From Myxococcus sp. CA023 (GTDB lineage: Bacteria; Myxococcota; Myxococcia; Myxococcales; Myxococcaceae), in contig NZ_JAAEAH010000040.1 of assembly GCF_010998615.1 (NCBI RefSeq), positions 1-64,000 of the forward strand: DNA of 64,000 bases, written 5' to 3'. The position numbers and the translations under genes are program-made. Below the pieces are notes generated by a model. It was not told the origin of the DNA and searched no databases. It was given only the letters and a program-made list of their open reading frames with translations. Positions 19,823-30,686 of the stretch are shown here, piece after piece; the first letter of the stretch is position 1; each line of letters begins with the position of its first letter.

Positions 19823-22720
19823 GTGAACCACCCGCTCGCCAGCCTTGTTGGACCCCTCCGGTACGTGTGCCAGCGCGACTTCGCGATGCTGGCCACGGTG
19901 AAGTCGTTGCGCCCGGTGTTGGAGCGCGCGCTTGCCGGGGCCAGTGGCGTGGATGCACGGGCACTGGACCACTTGAGGGCCGCGCTGCCCGACGTGGACC
20001 ACGCCATGCCCGAGCGCCGCAAGGCCGCGCTGCGGCGAGTCGTGGCCGGGCTGAAGGTCAGCGGGGTGGAGCTGCCCGCGGAGCTGCACGGCGTGACGAT
20101 GGAGGGCGCGGTTCCGGCTCGGCCGAGGTCCACGCAGGGCGCTCCGGTGGGCGCGGGAGGCACGACGCCCCCGGGGTATGTGCCGCCCTGGAAGTCGGCG
20201 GAGCCACTGCCCACGTCGGGCCCGCGGCCGGACGCGCCTCGAGGACCGGCTTCGCGTGGAGCCCCGGCCTCTGCGCGCGGAGGCGGCGTTGATGGCCCCA
20301 TGCCGCGCATGAGCCCTGATGGGCCGCGGGGACGTCAGGTCGGAATGGACTCGGATCCCCTTCCTGCCCGTCCACCGCGGATGGCGCCGACGACGCGGCC
20401 TCCGCAGTCGAACGTCGCCGCGCCGCAGCCCGCCAACGAGCGGCCGGGTGCGCCGTCGTCTCGGGCGAAGCCGGGTCTCCGTCAGGCCGCGCTCGACACG
20501 GGGCCAGAGGCGGTTCCCGGAGCGAAGACGCGCAAGGAGAAGGCTCAGCGAAAGAAGAAGCGGGCGGTCGCGGCGGAGGCCTCTCGCTCCGAGGCGAAGC
20601 TCCTCTCCATCGCGCCGCGCTCCGGGCCGCTGTCGGCGCCGCTGAAGACGCTGGGCAAGCGGCTGGGGCCCAGGCTCGTCTCGGCGCTCGACAAGAAGGG
20701 GCTGCGCCGCATGGGCGACATCCTCTTCATGCTGCCGCGCTGCTACGAGGACCGCCGCCAGTTGCGCACCATCGCCGAGCTGGAGCCCGGCGAGCGAGGC
20801 GTCACGGTGGGCATCGTCAAGGTGGCCGACTTCGTGGCGGGCCGTCAGGGCCGGCGCATGTTCCGCGCCGTCGTGGGGGACCGATCGGGCAGCATCGCCG
20901 CCACGTACTTCAATGCGGGCCCCTGGTTGAAGAGCCGGTTCACCGTGGGCAAGCGCATCGTCCTCTCCGGCGAGGTTCGCGCCACCATGACGGGCCGGGA
21001 GATGCCCCATCCGGAAATCGAACCGGCGGAGGACCTCGAGTCCACGACGTCGGTCCATTTCAACCGCATCGTCCCCGTGTATCCGGGCTTCGAGCGCGGT
21101 GAGCAGCGCTCCTTCCGCGAGCTGACCTCCCGCGTGGGCGAGCAGTACGCGCACGAACTGGATGACCCGCTGCCCGCCGACCTGCGCCGTCGCTTGGACT
21201 TGATGGGCCTGCCGGACGCGCTGCGCTTCATCCACTTCCCGCCAGGGGACGCGGACCTGGAGGCGCTCGACGCGCACCAGAGCCCCGCGCACCGGCGGCT
21301 CGCCTTCGACGAGCTGTTCTTCCTCCAACTGGGCATGGCGCTCAAGCGGCAGGGCGTGAAGGCGGAGGTCGGCATCTCCTTCGACGTGTCCGAGCCCCGG
21401 CTGGCGAAGGCGCGCAACGCGCTGCCGTTCCAACTCACCGGCGCGCAGGCGCGGGTGGTGGAGGAACTCTGCTGGGACATGGCGCGCCCGGAGCCCATGA
21501 ACCGGCTGGTCCAGGGAGACGTGGGCAGCGGCAAGACGGCGGTGGCCATGGTCTCCGCCCTCATCGCGCTGCAGGCCGGCTACCAGGTGGCCGTCATGGC
21601 GCCCACGGAAATCCTCGCTGAGCAGCACGAGCGCAACTTCCGCAAGGTGATGGAGCCGCTGGGCTACCGCGTGGGGCTGGTGAGCGCGGCGGGCACGGCG
21701 AAGGCCAAGCGCCAGGTGCGCGAGGCCGTGGCCCGAGGCGAAGTTCATCTGGCCGTGGGCACGCACGCGCTGCTTCAGGCAGACGTCTCCTTCGAACGCC
21801 TGGGCCTGGTCGTCATCGACGAACAGCACCGCTTCGGCGTGCTCCAGCGTCACACGCTGATGAGCAAGGGGCCCAAGCCGGATGTGCTGGTGATGACGGC
21901 CACGCCCATTCCCCGCACGCTGGCCATGACGCTGTACGGCGACCTGGACTTGTCCGTCATCGACCAGCTTCCGCCGGGCCGCACGCCCATTCAAACGCGG
22001 GTGTTCAACGACAAGCAGCGCGCGCTCGTTTATGAGTCCGTGGGCGCGCAGCTGGCCAAGGGGCACCAGGCCTACGTCGTCTACCCGCTGGTGGAGGAGT
22101 CGGAGAAGCTGGACCTGGAGGACGCCACGCGCGGCGTGGAGAAGCTCCGGAAGGTGTTCCCCGACGCGAACGTGGGGCTGCTGCACGGGCGGATGAAGGC
22201 GGAGGAGAAGGACTCCGTCATGGAGGACTTCCGCGAGAAGCGCCTGCACCTGCTCGTCTGCACCACGGTGGTGGAGGTGGGCGTGGATGTGCCCAACGCC
22301 TCCGTGATGGTGGTGGAATCCGCCGAGCGCTTCGGCCTGTCACAGCTTCACCAGCTCCGGGGCCGGGTGGGGCGCGGCGCGGCGGCGAGCTTCTGCCACC
22401 TGGTGGCCGGAAGCGCCCGCTCCTGGGAGTCCGCCGAGCGCCTGACGGTGATGGAGCAGAGCAGCGACGGCTTCGTCATCGCGGAGAAGGACCTGGAGAT
22501 TCGAGGCCCGGGTGAATTCCTGGGCACGCGCCAGAGTGGCCTGCCCGAGCTGGCGGTGGCCAACCTGGCGCGGGATGGCGACCTGCTCTCCATGGCGCAG
22601 TCCGAGGCCCGGCGCATCCTGGAGAAGGACCCGGACATGAAGGCGAAGGAGAACCAGGGCCTCGTGAAGGCGCTCGAGGAACGCTGGGAAGGGCGGCTCG
22701 CGCTCGCGCGGGTGGGTTAA
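19823..22720 (+). CDS. recG: ATP-dependent DNA helicase RecG
   Basis: Branched-DNA helicase that regresses stalled forks and processes Holliday junctions. The 965-residue product has, after a 270-residue extension, the wedge/OB region (MLPRCYEDRRQLRTIAEL), Walker A GDVGSGKTAVAM, motif Ia APTEILAEQH, DEQH box (VVIDEQHRFGVLQR), motif III TATPIPRTLAM, motif VI HQLRGRVGRGAAAS and the C-terminal TRG wedge region. E. coli RecG has 693 residues; the excess is an N-terminal helical part plus a Pro/Arg-rich disordered linker (residues about 90-250). The GTG at 19823 is the first start giving this frame. Confidence 0.95.
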   Translation: MNHPLASLVGPLRYVCQRDFAMLATVKSLRPVLERALAGASGVDARALDHLRAALPDVDHAMPERRKAALRRVVAGLKVSGVELPAELHGVTMEGAVPARPRSTQGAPVGAGGTTPPGYVPPWKSAEPLPTSGPRPDAPRGPASRGAPASARGGGVDGPMPRMSPDGPRGRQVGMDSDPLPARPPRMAPTTRPPQSNVAAPQPANERPGAPSSRAKPGLRQAALDTGPEAVPGAKTRKEKAQRKKKRAVAAEASRSEAKLLSIAPRSGPLSAPLKTLGKRLGPRLVSALDKKGLRRMGDILFMLPRCYEDRRQLRTIAELEPGERGVTVGIVKVADFVAGRQGRRMFRAVVGDRSGSIAATYFNAGPWLKSRFTVGKRIVLSGEVRATMTGREMPHPEIEPAEDLESTTSVHFNRIVPVYPGFERGEQRSFRELTSRVGEQYAHELDDPLPADLRRRLDLMGLPDALRFIHFPPGDADLEALDAHQSPAHRRLAFDELFFLQLGMALKRQGVKAEVGISFDVSEPRLAKARNALPFQLTGAQARVVEELCWDMARPEPMNRLVQGDVGSGKTAVAMVSALIALQAGYQVAVMAPTEILAEQHERNFRKVMEPLGYRVGLVSAAGTAKAKRQVREAVARGEVHLAVGTHALLQADVSFERLGLVVIDEQHRFGVLQRHTLMSKGPKPDVLVMTATPIPRTLAMTLYGDLDLSVIDQLPPGRTPIQTRVFNDKQRALVYESVGAQLAKGHQAYVVYPLVEESEKLDLEDATRGVEKLRKVFPDANVGLLHGRMKAEEKDSVMEDFREKRLHLLVCTTVVEVGVDVPNASVMVVESAERFGLSQLHQLRGRVGRGAAASFCHLVAGSARSWESAERLTVMEQSSDGFVIAEKDLEIRGPGEFLGTRQSGLPELAVANLARDGDLLSMAQSEARRILEKDPDMKAKENQGLVKALEERWEGRLALARVG

Positions 22721-22747
22721 GGCGCCTGTCATGACTAGGCTAGGGGC

Positions 22748-23386
22748 ATGGGGGACTGGGGAAGGGCCGACTACCTGTCGCGGCACGGCATCAAGGACGC
22801 GCGAGTCCTGGAGGCCATCGCTCGGCTGAACCGCGCGGACTTCGTGCCGGAGGGCCTGCGCGAAGAGGCGAGCGCGGACTCGCCGCTGCCCATCGGGCAT
22901 GGTCAGACCATCAGTCAGCCCTACGTCGTGGCGCTGATGACGGAGGCGCTCCAGCTCCAGGGGGACGAGCGCGTCCTCGAAATCGGCACCGGCTCGGGCT
23001 ACCAGACGGCGCTGCTGTCTCTGCTGTGCAGAGAAGTCTACTCCGTGGAAATCGTCCCCGAGCTGGCCCAATCGGCGCGAGAGGTGTTGGGGCGGCAGGG
23101 CTTCGAAAACGTCTCGTTCCGGGAAGGAGACGGCTCGCTGGGCTGGCCGGACCAGGCGCCCTTCGACGCCATCCTCGCCGCCGCGGCGCCACCAGACGTT
23201 CCGCTTCAGCTCCTTTCTCAGCTCAAGCCGGGCGGACGCATGCTCATTCCGGTGGGGCCCCAGGGGGGCACCCAGCAACTGCTGCGCATCCAGCGCGCCC
23301 TCCGGCCCGGAGAGGTGCCCCAGGTGGAGTCCCTGCTGCTGGTTCGCTTCGTTCCCATGACGGGGCAGCCGCTCTCTCAGGGGTGA
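22748..23386 (+). CDS. pcm: Protein-L-isoaspartate O-methyltransferase
   Basis: Repairs isoaspartyl residues in aged proteins using S-adenosylmethionine. The 212 residues carry family motifs: VPEGLREEASADSPLPIGHGQTISQPY (substrate/SAM entrance), SAM motif I VLEIGTGSGYQTALLS, VYSVEIVPEL and the C-terminal LLSQLKPGGRMLIPVGP. The length matches the family (about 210). The ATG at 22748 follows recG by 27 bp, so the two may be cotranscribed. Confidence 0.95.
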   Translation: MGDWGRADYLSRHGIKDARVLEAIARLNRADFVPEGLREEASADSPLPIGHGQTISQPYVVALMTEALQLQGDERVLEIGTGSGYQTALLSLLCREVYSVEIVPELAQSAREVLGRQGFENVSFREGDGSLGWPDQAPFDAILAAAAPPDVPLQLLSQLKPGGRMLIPVGPQGGTQQLLRIQRALRPGEVPQVESLLLVRFVPMTGQPLSQG

Positions 23387-23486
23387 CATCCTGGGCTCGG
23401 GTGGCTCCTGACCCAGCGAGGCGGGAGACAGGCTCTCTGTCCGCTTGCTCGCCATGTCGGCGGCGGCCCGCTAACGTTCGCACATC

Positions 23487-24046
23487 ATGATTATCTGTCC
23501 GCTCTGCGACCACGTTCAGCCCGAAGGGACGGAGTGCGACGTCTGCGGCAAGCGGTTCCCCGCGGCCGTGGCGGAGACCGCGCCCATCGCGACGTTGCCG
23601 GAGCTGGAAGTGACACCGCATGCCGGAGGCCGCGCGCCGGTGGACGCGGCTGTGTTGCCAGACCTGGACGTGACGCGGCTCCGTTCCGGGCCAGATCTGC
23701 CGGCGCAGGTGGTTCCCGACCTGCAGCTGACACGCGCCAGGGACATGGGGGCCGTTCCGGTGACGCCCATGTCCGAGCTGGACACCGGACGTGCCCCGGA
23801 CGACGGCGTGCGCACCGCCGCGCCGACGGGCGCCGTCGTCTGCCGTTACTGCCGCAACACCCAGGCGGCGGGGCTGCTCTGCGACAACTGCGGCATGCGC
23901 CTGCCTCGGGCGAAGCTCCCCGTGGCAGCGGCGCCTGGAAGACCTTCTGGCGACGACGATGGCTGGCGCTCTTGCGCATCGTGTCATACTCGCGTGCGGC
24001 CCGGTAAGGCCTGTCCGGAGTGTGGCACGCGGGCACAGGAGGAGGC

Positions 24047-24050
<4 letters not shown>
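23487..24050 (+). CDS. Zinc-ribbon protein with repeated LxxLxxT spacer motif
   Basis: A 187-residue protein with three four-cysteine zinc ribbons: CPLCDHVQPEGTECDVC at the N-terminus, CRYCRNTQAAGLLCDNC near residue 115 and CASCHTRVRPGKACPEC near the C-terminus. Between the first and second are four similar short blocks, LPELEVTP, LPDLDVTR, VPDLQLTR and MSELDTGR, spaced about 18-25 residues apart. No family recognised. The stop overlaps the threonine synthase start (ATGA), indicating translational coupling. Confidence 0.75.
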
Positions 24051-25387
<1,337 letters not shown>

Positions 25388-25420
25388 ACCACGGGCCCGG
25401 TCCGCCCGGCGAGGGGCGCG

Positions 25421-26542
25421 TCAGTCCGGCTGGAGCGGGACGCGCTTCTCGATGGTGAGGCCGAAGCCCGCGAGCCCGCGGTAGGTGATGTCCGAGTTGG
25501 TCATCACCTGGAGCGTGCGGACGCCCAGGTCATTGAGAATCTGGCAGCCCATGCCCAGGTCGCGCGACTCCTGCGGGCCGCGCGTGGGGCCGCTGCTGCC
25601 GTCGGTGTTGCGCTTGTGGTGGATGCCGAAGTCGTCCCCGTGCATGCCGGGCAGGTACACCAGCACGCCGGAGCCCTCGCGGGCGATGCGCGCCAGCGCC
25701 TGGTCCAGCAGCACGTTGCAGTTGCACGACGGGGAGCCGAACACGTCGCCCAGGGCGCAGGCGGCGTGCAGGCGCACCAGGGCGCTGGGCCGCGACGCCG
25801 GGTCGCCCTTCACCAGGACCAGGGACTTCACGCCGTCGGGGAGCCAGGAATAGGTGAGGGCGGTGAACTCACCGTACCGGGTGGTGACGGTGTGCTGGCC
25901 GGGCTCGCGGCGCACCAGCCGGTCCTTGCGGCGGCGGTACTCGATGAGGTCCGCGATGGTGATGAGCGACAGCTTGTGCTCGCGGGCGAAGACCTTGAGG
26001 TCCGGCATCCGCATCATGGTGCCGTCGTCCTTCACCAGCTCGCAGAGGATGCCGGAGGCGGACAGGCCGGCGAGGCGGGACAGGTCCACGGTGGCCTCGG
26101 TGTGGCCGGCCCGGCGGAGGACGCCGCCCTCGCGGTAGCGGAGCGGGAAGATGTGCCCGGGGCGCAGGAAGTCATCGGCCTTGCTGGAGGGGTCCACCAG
26201 GGCGCGGATGGTCTTCGCGCGGTCCGCCGCGGATACGCCCGTATGGGTGCCGTGGCGGTAGTCCACGGAGACGGTGAAGGCGGTTCGGTGGGATTCGGTG
26301 TTATCCGACACCATCTGCGGGAGGTGGAGCTCGTCCAGCCGCTCCGCCAGCATGGGCATGCAGACGATGCCGCTGGTGTGGCGCACCATGAAGGCCAGGT
26401 GCTCGGGCGTCACCTTCTCCGCGGCCATGATGAGGTCGCCCTCGTTCTCACGGTCCTCGTCGTCGGCGACGATGACGAACTTGCCCTCCTGAATGTCACG
26501 GATGGCGTCGTCGATGGAGGAGATCTCGCTGTCGTGACTCAT
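25421..26542 (-). CDS. ribBA: RibBA: DHBP synthase with GTP cyclohydrolase II-like domain
   Basis: A 373-residue riboflavin-pathway fusion. N-terminal DHBP synthase motifs are intact: VADDEDRENEGDLIMAAE (acidic loop), TESHRTAF, GTHTGVSAADRAKT and RAGHTEATVDL. The C-terminal GTP cyclohydrolase II part keeps the zinc cysteines (HAACALGDVFGSPSCNC) and the terminal TIEKRVPL. The usual catalytic EGRGIGL loop, however, is replaced by PGMHGDDFGIHH. DHBP synthase activity is well supported; the second activity is doubtful. Start ATG at 26542 (MSHDSEISSI) is where the domain begins. Confidence 0.92.
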   Translation of the reverse strand: MSHDSEISSIDDAIRDIQEGKFVIVADDEDRENEGDLIMAAEKVTPEHLAFMVRHTSGIVCMPMLAERLDELHLPQMVSDNTESHRTAFTVSVDYRHGTHTGVSAADRAKTIRALVDPSSKADDFLRPGHIFPLRYREGGVLRRAGHTEATVDLSRLAGLSASGILCELVKDDGTMMRMPDLKVFAREHKLSLITIADLIEYRRRKDRLVRREPGQHTVTTRYGEFTALTYSWLPDGVKSLVLVKGDPASRPSALVRLHAACALGDVFGSPSCNCNVLLDQALARIAREGSGVLVYLPGMHGDDFGIHHKRNTDGSSGPTRGPQESRDLGMGCQILNDLGVRTLQVMTNSDITYRGLAGFGLTIEKRVPLQPD

Positions 26543-26749
26543 GGAGGTTTCGGTCCGGGCGGAGGGCTGCATGAGTCGCGCATGTAGCGTGGGCGAGGGT
26601 GGCTCGCAAGCCAACCGGTAGCCGGGCGCATGTGGGGATGATGGCGGGGATGAGGTGGGCAAGGGGCCGTTGGAGGGCCTAGGACCGGCCGGTGGGTAGG
26701 TGCCGACTCGACGCGACGGGCGCAGTGATGTAGGGTGTTTGGCGCCGTG

Positions 26750-27088
26750 ATGACTTCCAATACCCAGGAACTCCGGGCTCGGCTCGACCAGCTCCAGGCC
26801 AATCTGTCCACCCGTGAGAGCACGACGCGCTTCGCCCATGCGGGCGTGTCCACCGTCATCGCCACCCTGGTGGGTGGGGCGTCGGGCAAGCTCTTCTACG
26901 ATTCTCTTCGCACGCCCCTGCTGGCGTGGGCGGCGGCCCTGGTGTCCGTGTCGCTGCTCGTCTACGCCTTCATCAGCTACCGCGCGGGTCGGAAGGTCCT
27001 GGTGGATGAGCTGAAGCAATACGAGTCGATGCTGGCCCTGCGCAGCGAGCTGCGGCTGGACGACCCCTCGGCGCTGCTTCCCCGGTGA
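26750..27088 (+). CDS. Small inner-membrane protein, two TM helices
   Basis: 112 residues: an N-terminal helical segment (TQELRARLDQLQANLSTRES), two hydrophobic helices (about residues 32-48 and 57-77, LAWAAALVSVSLLVYAFISY), then a charged C-terminal tail (VDELKQYESMLALRSELRLD). No family recognised. The 3' end overlaps the thymidylate kinase start by 4 bp (GTGA), so the two are coupled. Confidence 0.65.
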   Translation: MTSNTQELRARLDQLQANLSTRESTTRFAHAGVSTVIATLVGGASGKLFYDSLRTPLLAWAAALVSVSLLVYAFISYRAGRKVLVDELKQYESMLALRSELRLDDPSALLPR

Positions 27089-27750
27089 GCGCCGCACGGA
27101 AGAAGGCCTCCGCGCGCCGTCCAGGGCGTTTCATCGTCCTGGAGGGACTGGATGGGGCTGGTACCACGACGCAGGTGGAGCGGCTCGCAGCGGCCTTGCG
27201 TGCGGAGGGGCACTCGGTGCTGACCACACGGGAGCCGTCTGACGGCCCCGTGGGGACGATGATTCGGCAGGCGCTCACGGGCCGGTTGGGGCTGCCCGGT
27301 GGGGCGGGCCCGCTGGCGCCGGAGACGCTGGCGTTGCTGTTCGCCGCGGACCGGACGGACCACCTCACGGCCCGGGTGCTCCCGGCGCTGGCGGCGGGCC
27401 AGATTGTCCTGTGTGACCGCTACGTCCTGTCGTCCCTGGCCTACCAAGGCGCGTCGCTGCCCATGGAATGGGTGGAGGCGGTGAATGCGTGCGCGGTGTC
27501 GCCGGACCTGACGCTGTTCGTCGGCGTGGCGCCAGAGGTGGCGGCACGGCGCCGCAAGGCACGCGGCGGGGCGGCGGAGCTGTTCGAGGCGGACGAGGCA
27601 CAGCGGCGGATTGCGAAGCAGTACGTGGCCGCCATCCGCCGCCGGGAGAAGCACGAGCGCATCGTCCACATCGACGGCGAGCAGGGCATCGAGGCCGTGA
27701 CGGCCGCGTCGTTGGTAGAGATTCGCAAGCTGCTGGCCCGCAAGCGCTGA
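27085..27750 (+). CDS. tmk: Thymidylate kinase
   Basis: Phosphorylates dTMP to dTDP. The 221 residues show P-loop GLDGAGTTTQVERL, the dTMP-binding TREPSDGPVG (equivalent of the DR/E-P motif), DRYVLSSLAYQG and a lid region KARGGAAELFEADEAQRRIA. The family's second P-loop residue is usually GKST; here it is GTTT, a known variation in some deltaproteobacterial Tmk-like proteins but worth noting. The N-terminal basic tail (SAARKKASARRPGR) is extra. GTG start coupled to the upstream gene. Confidence 0.92.
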   Translation: MSAARKKASARRPGRFIVLEGLDGAGTTTQVERLAAALRAEGHSVLTTREPSDGPVGTMIRQALTGRLGLPGGAGPLAPETLALLFAADRTDHLTARVLPALAAGQIVLCDRYVLSSLAYQGASLPMEWVEAVNACAVSPDLTLFVGVAPEVAARRRKARGGAAELFEADEAQRRIAKQYVAAIRRREKHERIVHIDGEQGIEAVTAASLVEIRKLLARKR

Positions 27751-27838
27751 ACCGTCTGGGGCGGTATTCCCCGCCCGGCGGCGCCTTGTCTTGGATGTCG
27801 TCAGCGGTTGCGGGAGGACCGCATGGCGTCCGCCCGCT

Positions 27839-27862
27839 GCCATCCGCCGCGTGGCGGATGGC
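27839..27862. terminator. Perfect 10-bp hairpin between convergent tmk and the copper ATPase
   Basis: GCCATCCGCC, loop GCGT, GGCGGATGGC. It lies 89 bp after tmk and 28 bp beyond the ATPase stop (minus strand), so it can terminate both. No strong U-tract. Confidence 0.6.
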
Positions 27863-27889
27863 GCGCTCTTGAATCCGGCGGGGCGGCGG

Positions 27890-30355
27890 TCAGAGGTCCA
27901 GCCGCCTCAGCCGCAGGGCATTGGCGATGACGGAGACGGACGAGAAGCTCATCGCCGCGCTGGCAATCATGGGGCTCAGCAGCAGTCCGAAGAACGGGTA
28001 GAGGACTCCCGCCGCGATGGGGACGCCGAGCACGTTGTAGATGAACGCGAAGAAGAGGTTCTGGCGGATGTTGTGCACGGTGCCCCGGCTCAGGTGCCGG
28101 GCGCGGACGATGCCACGGAGGTCACCCTTCACCAGCGTGACGGCGGCGCTCTCCATGGCGATGTCTGTGCCCGTGCCCATGGCGATGCCCACGTTGGCCT
28201 GGGCGAGCGCGGGCGCGTCGTTCACCCCGTCTCCGGCCATGGCCACCACGTGCCCTTCGGCCTGGAGGCGCTTCACCATCGCGTTCTTCTCCTCGGGGCG
28301 CACCTCCGCGTGGACTTCATCGATGCCCAGGCGCCGGGCCACCGCCTCCGCCGTCGTCCGGCTGTCACCCGTGAGCATCACGAGGCGCAGCCCATCGGCA
28401 CGGAGCTGCTGAACGGCTTCGGGGGTGCTGGCCTTCACCGGGTCGGCCACGCCCAGCAGCCCGGCCGGCTTGCCGTCCACGGCGACGAACATCACCGTCT
28501 GCCCTTCCCGCCGCAGGGCCTCCGCCCTCTCCAGGAACGCCCCTGCCTCGATGCCGAGTCCCTCGAGCAGCCGGGCATTCCCGAGCGCCACCTGCGCACC
28601 ATCCACACGCCCCGTCACGCCCTGGCCCGTCACGGACTTGAAGCCGTGCGTCTCAGTGAGGACGGCACCCCGTGCCTCCGCGCCCTTCACGATTGCGGAC
28701 GCGAGCGGGTGCTCGCTCCCGCGCTCGATGCTGCCGGCCAGGTGAAGCAGCCGCGCCTCGTCGAAACCGGTGGCGGCCACCACCGTGGTGAGGCTCGGCC
28801 TGCCCTCGGTGAGGGTGCCCGTCTTGTCGACGACGAGGGTGTCCACCTTCGCCAGTTCCTCGAGTGCCGCCGCGTCCCGGATGAGGACGCCGGCCTGCGC
28901 GCCACGCCCCATGCCCACCACGATGGAGATGGGAGTGGCCAGGCCCAGGGCACACGGGCACGCGATGATGAGGACGGCCACGGCGTTGACCAGCGCGTGG
29001 GCGAGCCGGGGCTCTGGTCCCCACATGCCCCAGATGAACGCCGTCAGGACTGCGATGACCACCACCGCGGGCACGAACCACCCGGAGACGGTGTCGGCCA
29101 GACGCTGGATGGGGGCCCGGCTGCGCTGGGCCTCGGCCACCCGCTGTACGATTTGAGCGAGGAGCGTGTCGCGGCCGACACGCTCGGCCCGCATCACGAA
29201 GCCGCCGGTGCCGTTGACCGTCCCTCCTGTCACCCGGCTGCCAGGTGTCTTCTCGGAGGGAATCGGCTCACCCGTCACCATGGACTCGTCCACGGCGCTC
29301 TCGCCCTCAAGGACCACGCCATCCACGGGCACCTTTTCGCCCGGTCGGACGCGGAGGCGGTCACCCACGTGGACCCCGTCCAGCGCCACGTCCTCTTCGC
29401 GCCCGTCCTCGCGCAGCAGCCGCGCCGTCTTCGGAGCCAGCCCGAGCAGCGCCTTCAAGGCTCCCGAGGTGGCATGGCGGGCCCGGAGCTCCAGCACCTG
29501 CCCCAGCAGCACCAGCGTGGTGATGACCGCCGCGGCCTCGAAGTACAAGGGCACGTGGCCACCGTGGCCGGTGAAGGCGTGCGGCAGGAGGCCGGGGAAG
29601 AAGGTGGCGAAGACGCTGAAGCCGTAGGCGGCGCCCGTCCCAAGGGCAATCAGCGTGAACATGTTGAGGTGCCGGTTGCGCACCGACGCCCAGCCCCGCT
29701 GGAAGAAGGGCCAGCCCCCCCACAGCACCACGGGCGTCGCCAGGGCGAACTGCACCCAGGCCATGAGCGGCCCTGGGATGAGGCGCTGGACGGGCTGGCC
29801 CGGAATCATCTCGGACATGCCCAGTACGAACACAGGGAGCGAGAGGACGACGCTCACCCAGAAGCGCCGCCGCATGTCGAGGTACTCCGGGTCGGGCGCG
29901 TCCTCGAGGGTGACGGTCCGTGGCTCCAGGGCCATGCCGCAGATTGGGCACGCCCCAGGCTCGGGGCGCACGATTTGCGGGTGCATCGGGCAGACGTACT
30001 CGGTGCGCGTCTGGAGGACCGGCTGCTCGGGATCGAGGGCCATGCCGCACTTGGGGCAGGCGCCGGGATGGTCCTGGCGCACCTCCGGATCCATCGGGCA
30101 GATGTACATGGTGCCCGCGGGGGCAGGCTCCTGCGGCTGGGGCTTGGGCGCGAGGTACTTCTGTGGCTCCGCCGTGAACTTCTCGCGGCACTTCGGGCTG
30201 CAGAAGAAGTACGTGTGCCCCTCGTGCACGTGGCTGCCGCCCTTCGGTGCCTGGGGATCCACGAACATGCCGCAGACGGGGTCCTTCGCCTTGCCCTCCG
30301 GCAGGTGCGGAGGGTGGTGCCCGGTGTGAGCTACTGGGGGGAGATGGGTCGTCAT
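27890..30355 (-). CDS. Copper-type P1B ATPase with YHS and two HMBD domains
   Basis: An inner-membrane heavy-metal exporter, 821 residues. Cytosolic N-terminus in order: a His-rich start, a YHS domain ([22 protein letters not shown]) and two heavy-metal-binding domains (YICPMDPEV...[10 protein letters not shown] and YVCPMHPQI...[10 protein letters not shown]). The ATPase core follows: TGEPIPSEK, ion-binding [10 protein letters not shown] in a TM helix (about residue 465), DKTGTLTEG phosphorylation site (about 508), SEHPLASAI (HP locus) and [12 protein letters not shown]. It lacks a classical GMTCxxC HMA domain. The CPC motif and domain set fit Cu(I)/Ag(I) export. It has two candidate promoters upstream (sigma-54 and ECF type). 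Confidence 0.93.
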   Translation of the reverse strand: MTTHLPPVAHTGHHPPHLPEGKAKDPVCGMFVDPQAPKGGSHVHEGHTYFFCSPKCREKFTAEPQKYLAPKPQPQEPAPAGTMYICPMDPEVRQDHPGACPKCGMALDPEQPVLQTRTEYVCPMHPQIVRPEPGACPICGMALEPRTVTLEDAPDPEYLDMRRRFWVSVVLSLPVFVLGMSEMIPGQPVQRLIPGPLMAWVQFALATPVVLWGGWPFFQRGWASVRNRHLNMFTLIALGTGAAYGFSVFATFFPGLLPHAFTGHGGHVPLYFEAAAVITTLVLLGQVLELRARHATSGALKALLGLAPKTARLLREDGREEDVALDGVHVGDRLRVRPGEKVPVDGVVLEGESAVDESMVTGEPIPSEKTPGSRVTGGTVNGTGGFVMRAERVGRDTLLAQIVQRVAEAQRSRAPIQRLADTVSGWFVPAVVVIAVLTAFIWGMWGPEPRLAHALVNAVAVLIIACPCALGLATPISIVVGMGRGAQAGVLIRDAAALEELAKVDTLVVDKTGTLTEGRPSLTTVVAATGFDEARLLHLAGSIERGSEHPLASAIVKGAEARGAVLTETHGFKSVTGQGVTGRVDGAQVALGNARLLEGLGIEAGAFLERAEALRREGQTVMFVAVDGKPAGLLGVADPVKASTPEAVQQLRADGLRLVMLTGDSRTTAEAVARRLGIDEVHAEVRPEEKNAMVKRLQAEGHVVAMAGDGVNDAPALAQANVGIAMGTGTDIAMESAAVTLVKGDLRGIVRARHLSRGTVHNIRQNLFFAFIYNVLGVPIAAGVLYPFFGLLLSPMIASAAMSFSSVSVIANALRLRRLDL

Positions 30356-30380
30356 CGTCGCGCTTCCTTTTGCCGGGGAT

Positions 30381-30406
30381 CACGAAGCACCCCGTTGCTT
30401 CTTACA
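30381..30406 (-). promoter_or_regulatory. Candidate ECF promoter TGTAAG-N16-CGTG upstream of the ATPase
   Basis: On the minus strand: TGTAAG (30406-30401), 16 bp, CGTG (30384-30381), ending 26 bp before the ATPase ATG. The same -35-like hexamer at the same spacing is followed by CGTC in four other copper units in this window. This copy differs at the last base. Confidence 0.55.
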
Positions 30407-30504
30407 GTTCCGAGCGAATCGGCCTGTCGCCCGAAGCGGACCCATGGCTGGCTGCCAGGAATGCACTCAGGGCGAACCCGTGTGGCTCGTCAGCTCGGGT
30501 ATCA

Positions 30505-30520
30505 AGCAACCCCGAGGCCA
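30505..30520 (-). promoter_or_regulatory. Sigma-54 (-24/-12) promoter for the YHS/HMBD ATPase
   Basis: Minus strand TGGCCTCGGGGTTGCT, compared with consensus TGGCACG-N4-TTGCW: GG and GC elements at the required spacing, with TTGCT exact. It is 150 bp upstream of the ATG and about 62 bp downstream of an inverted repeat at 30573-30589. Confidence 0.65.
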
Positions 30521-30572
30521 GCCGCGCCGACGGGCAAGTTCCGAGATTGACTCGGGCGTGCCTCCGTCTGGC

Positions 30573-30589
30573 GTAACCCGCGCTGTTAC
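30573..30589. promoter_or_regulatory. Inverted repeat GTAAC-N7-GTTAC, candidate activator site
   Basis: GTAAC, CCGCGCT, GTTAC. It has the same half-site and 7-bp spacer as repeats at 35546, 37822 and (one mismatch) 31407. A further half-site-like GTCACACCCGG at 30605 repeats GTTACACCCGG at 30585 exactly two helical turns away. Confidence 0.55.
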
Positions 30590-30663
30590 ACCCGGATGAG
30601 ATAGGTCACACCCGGCTTGTGCGGTGACGGCGACGGGCTCGTGGCGGCCATCCGCGCGGCGGT

Positions 30664-30686
30664 GGAGGCGGTGGTTCGCCGCCTCC
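30664..30686 (-). terminator. Hairpin downstream of the DUF305 gene
   Basis: GGAGGCGG / CCGCCTCC, perfect 8-bp stem with a seven-base loop, 24 bp past the DUF305 stop. No T-tract. Confidence 0.5.

Noticed and set aside
19589-22249. An 886-codon minus-strand open frame opposite recG, and similar frames opposite carB and copA
   Set aside because: Same shadow effect; the sense strands carry complete conserved motifs.
26543-26749. FMN riboswitch upstream of ribBA
   Set aside because: No conserved RFN-element sequence was recognised in the short divergent leader.
27791-30550. A 919-codon plus-strand open frame opposite the P1B ATPase
   Set aside because: It is the antisense shadow of a clear ATPase gene, caused by high third-position GC. 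Its translation is low-complexity His/Arg/Gly with no domain.
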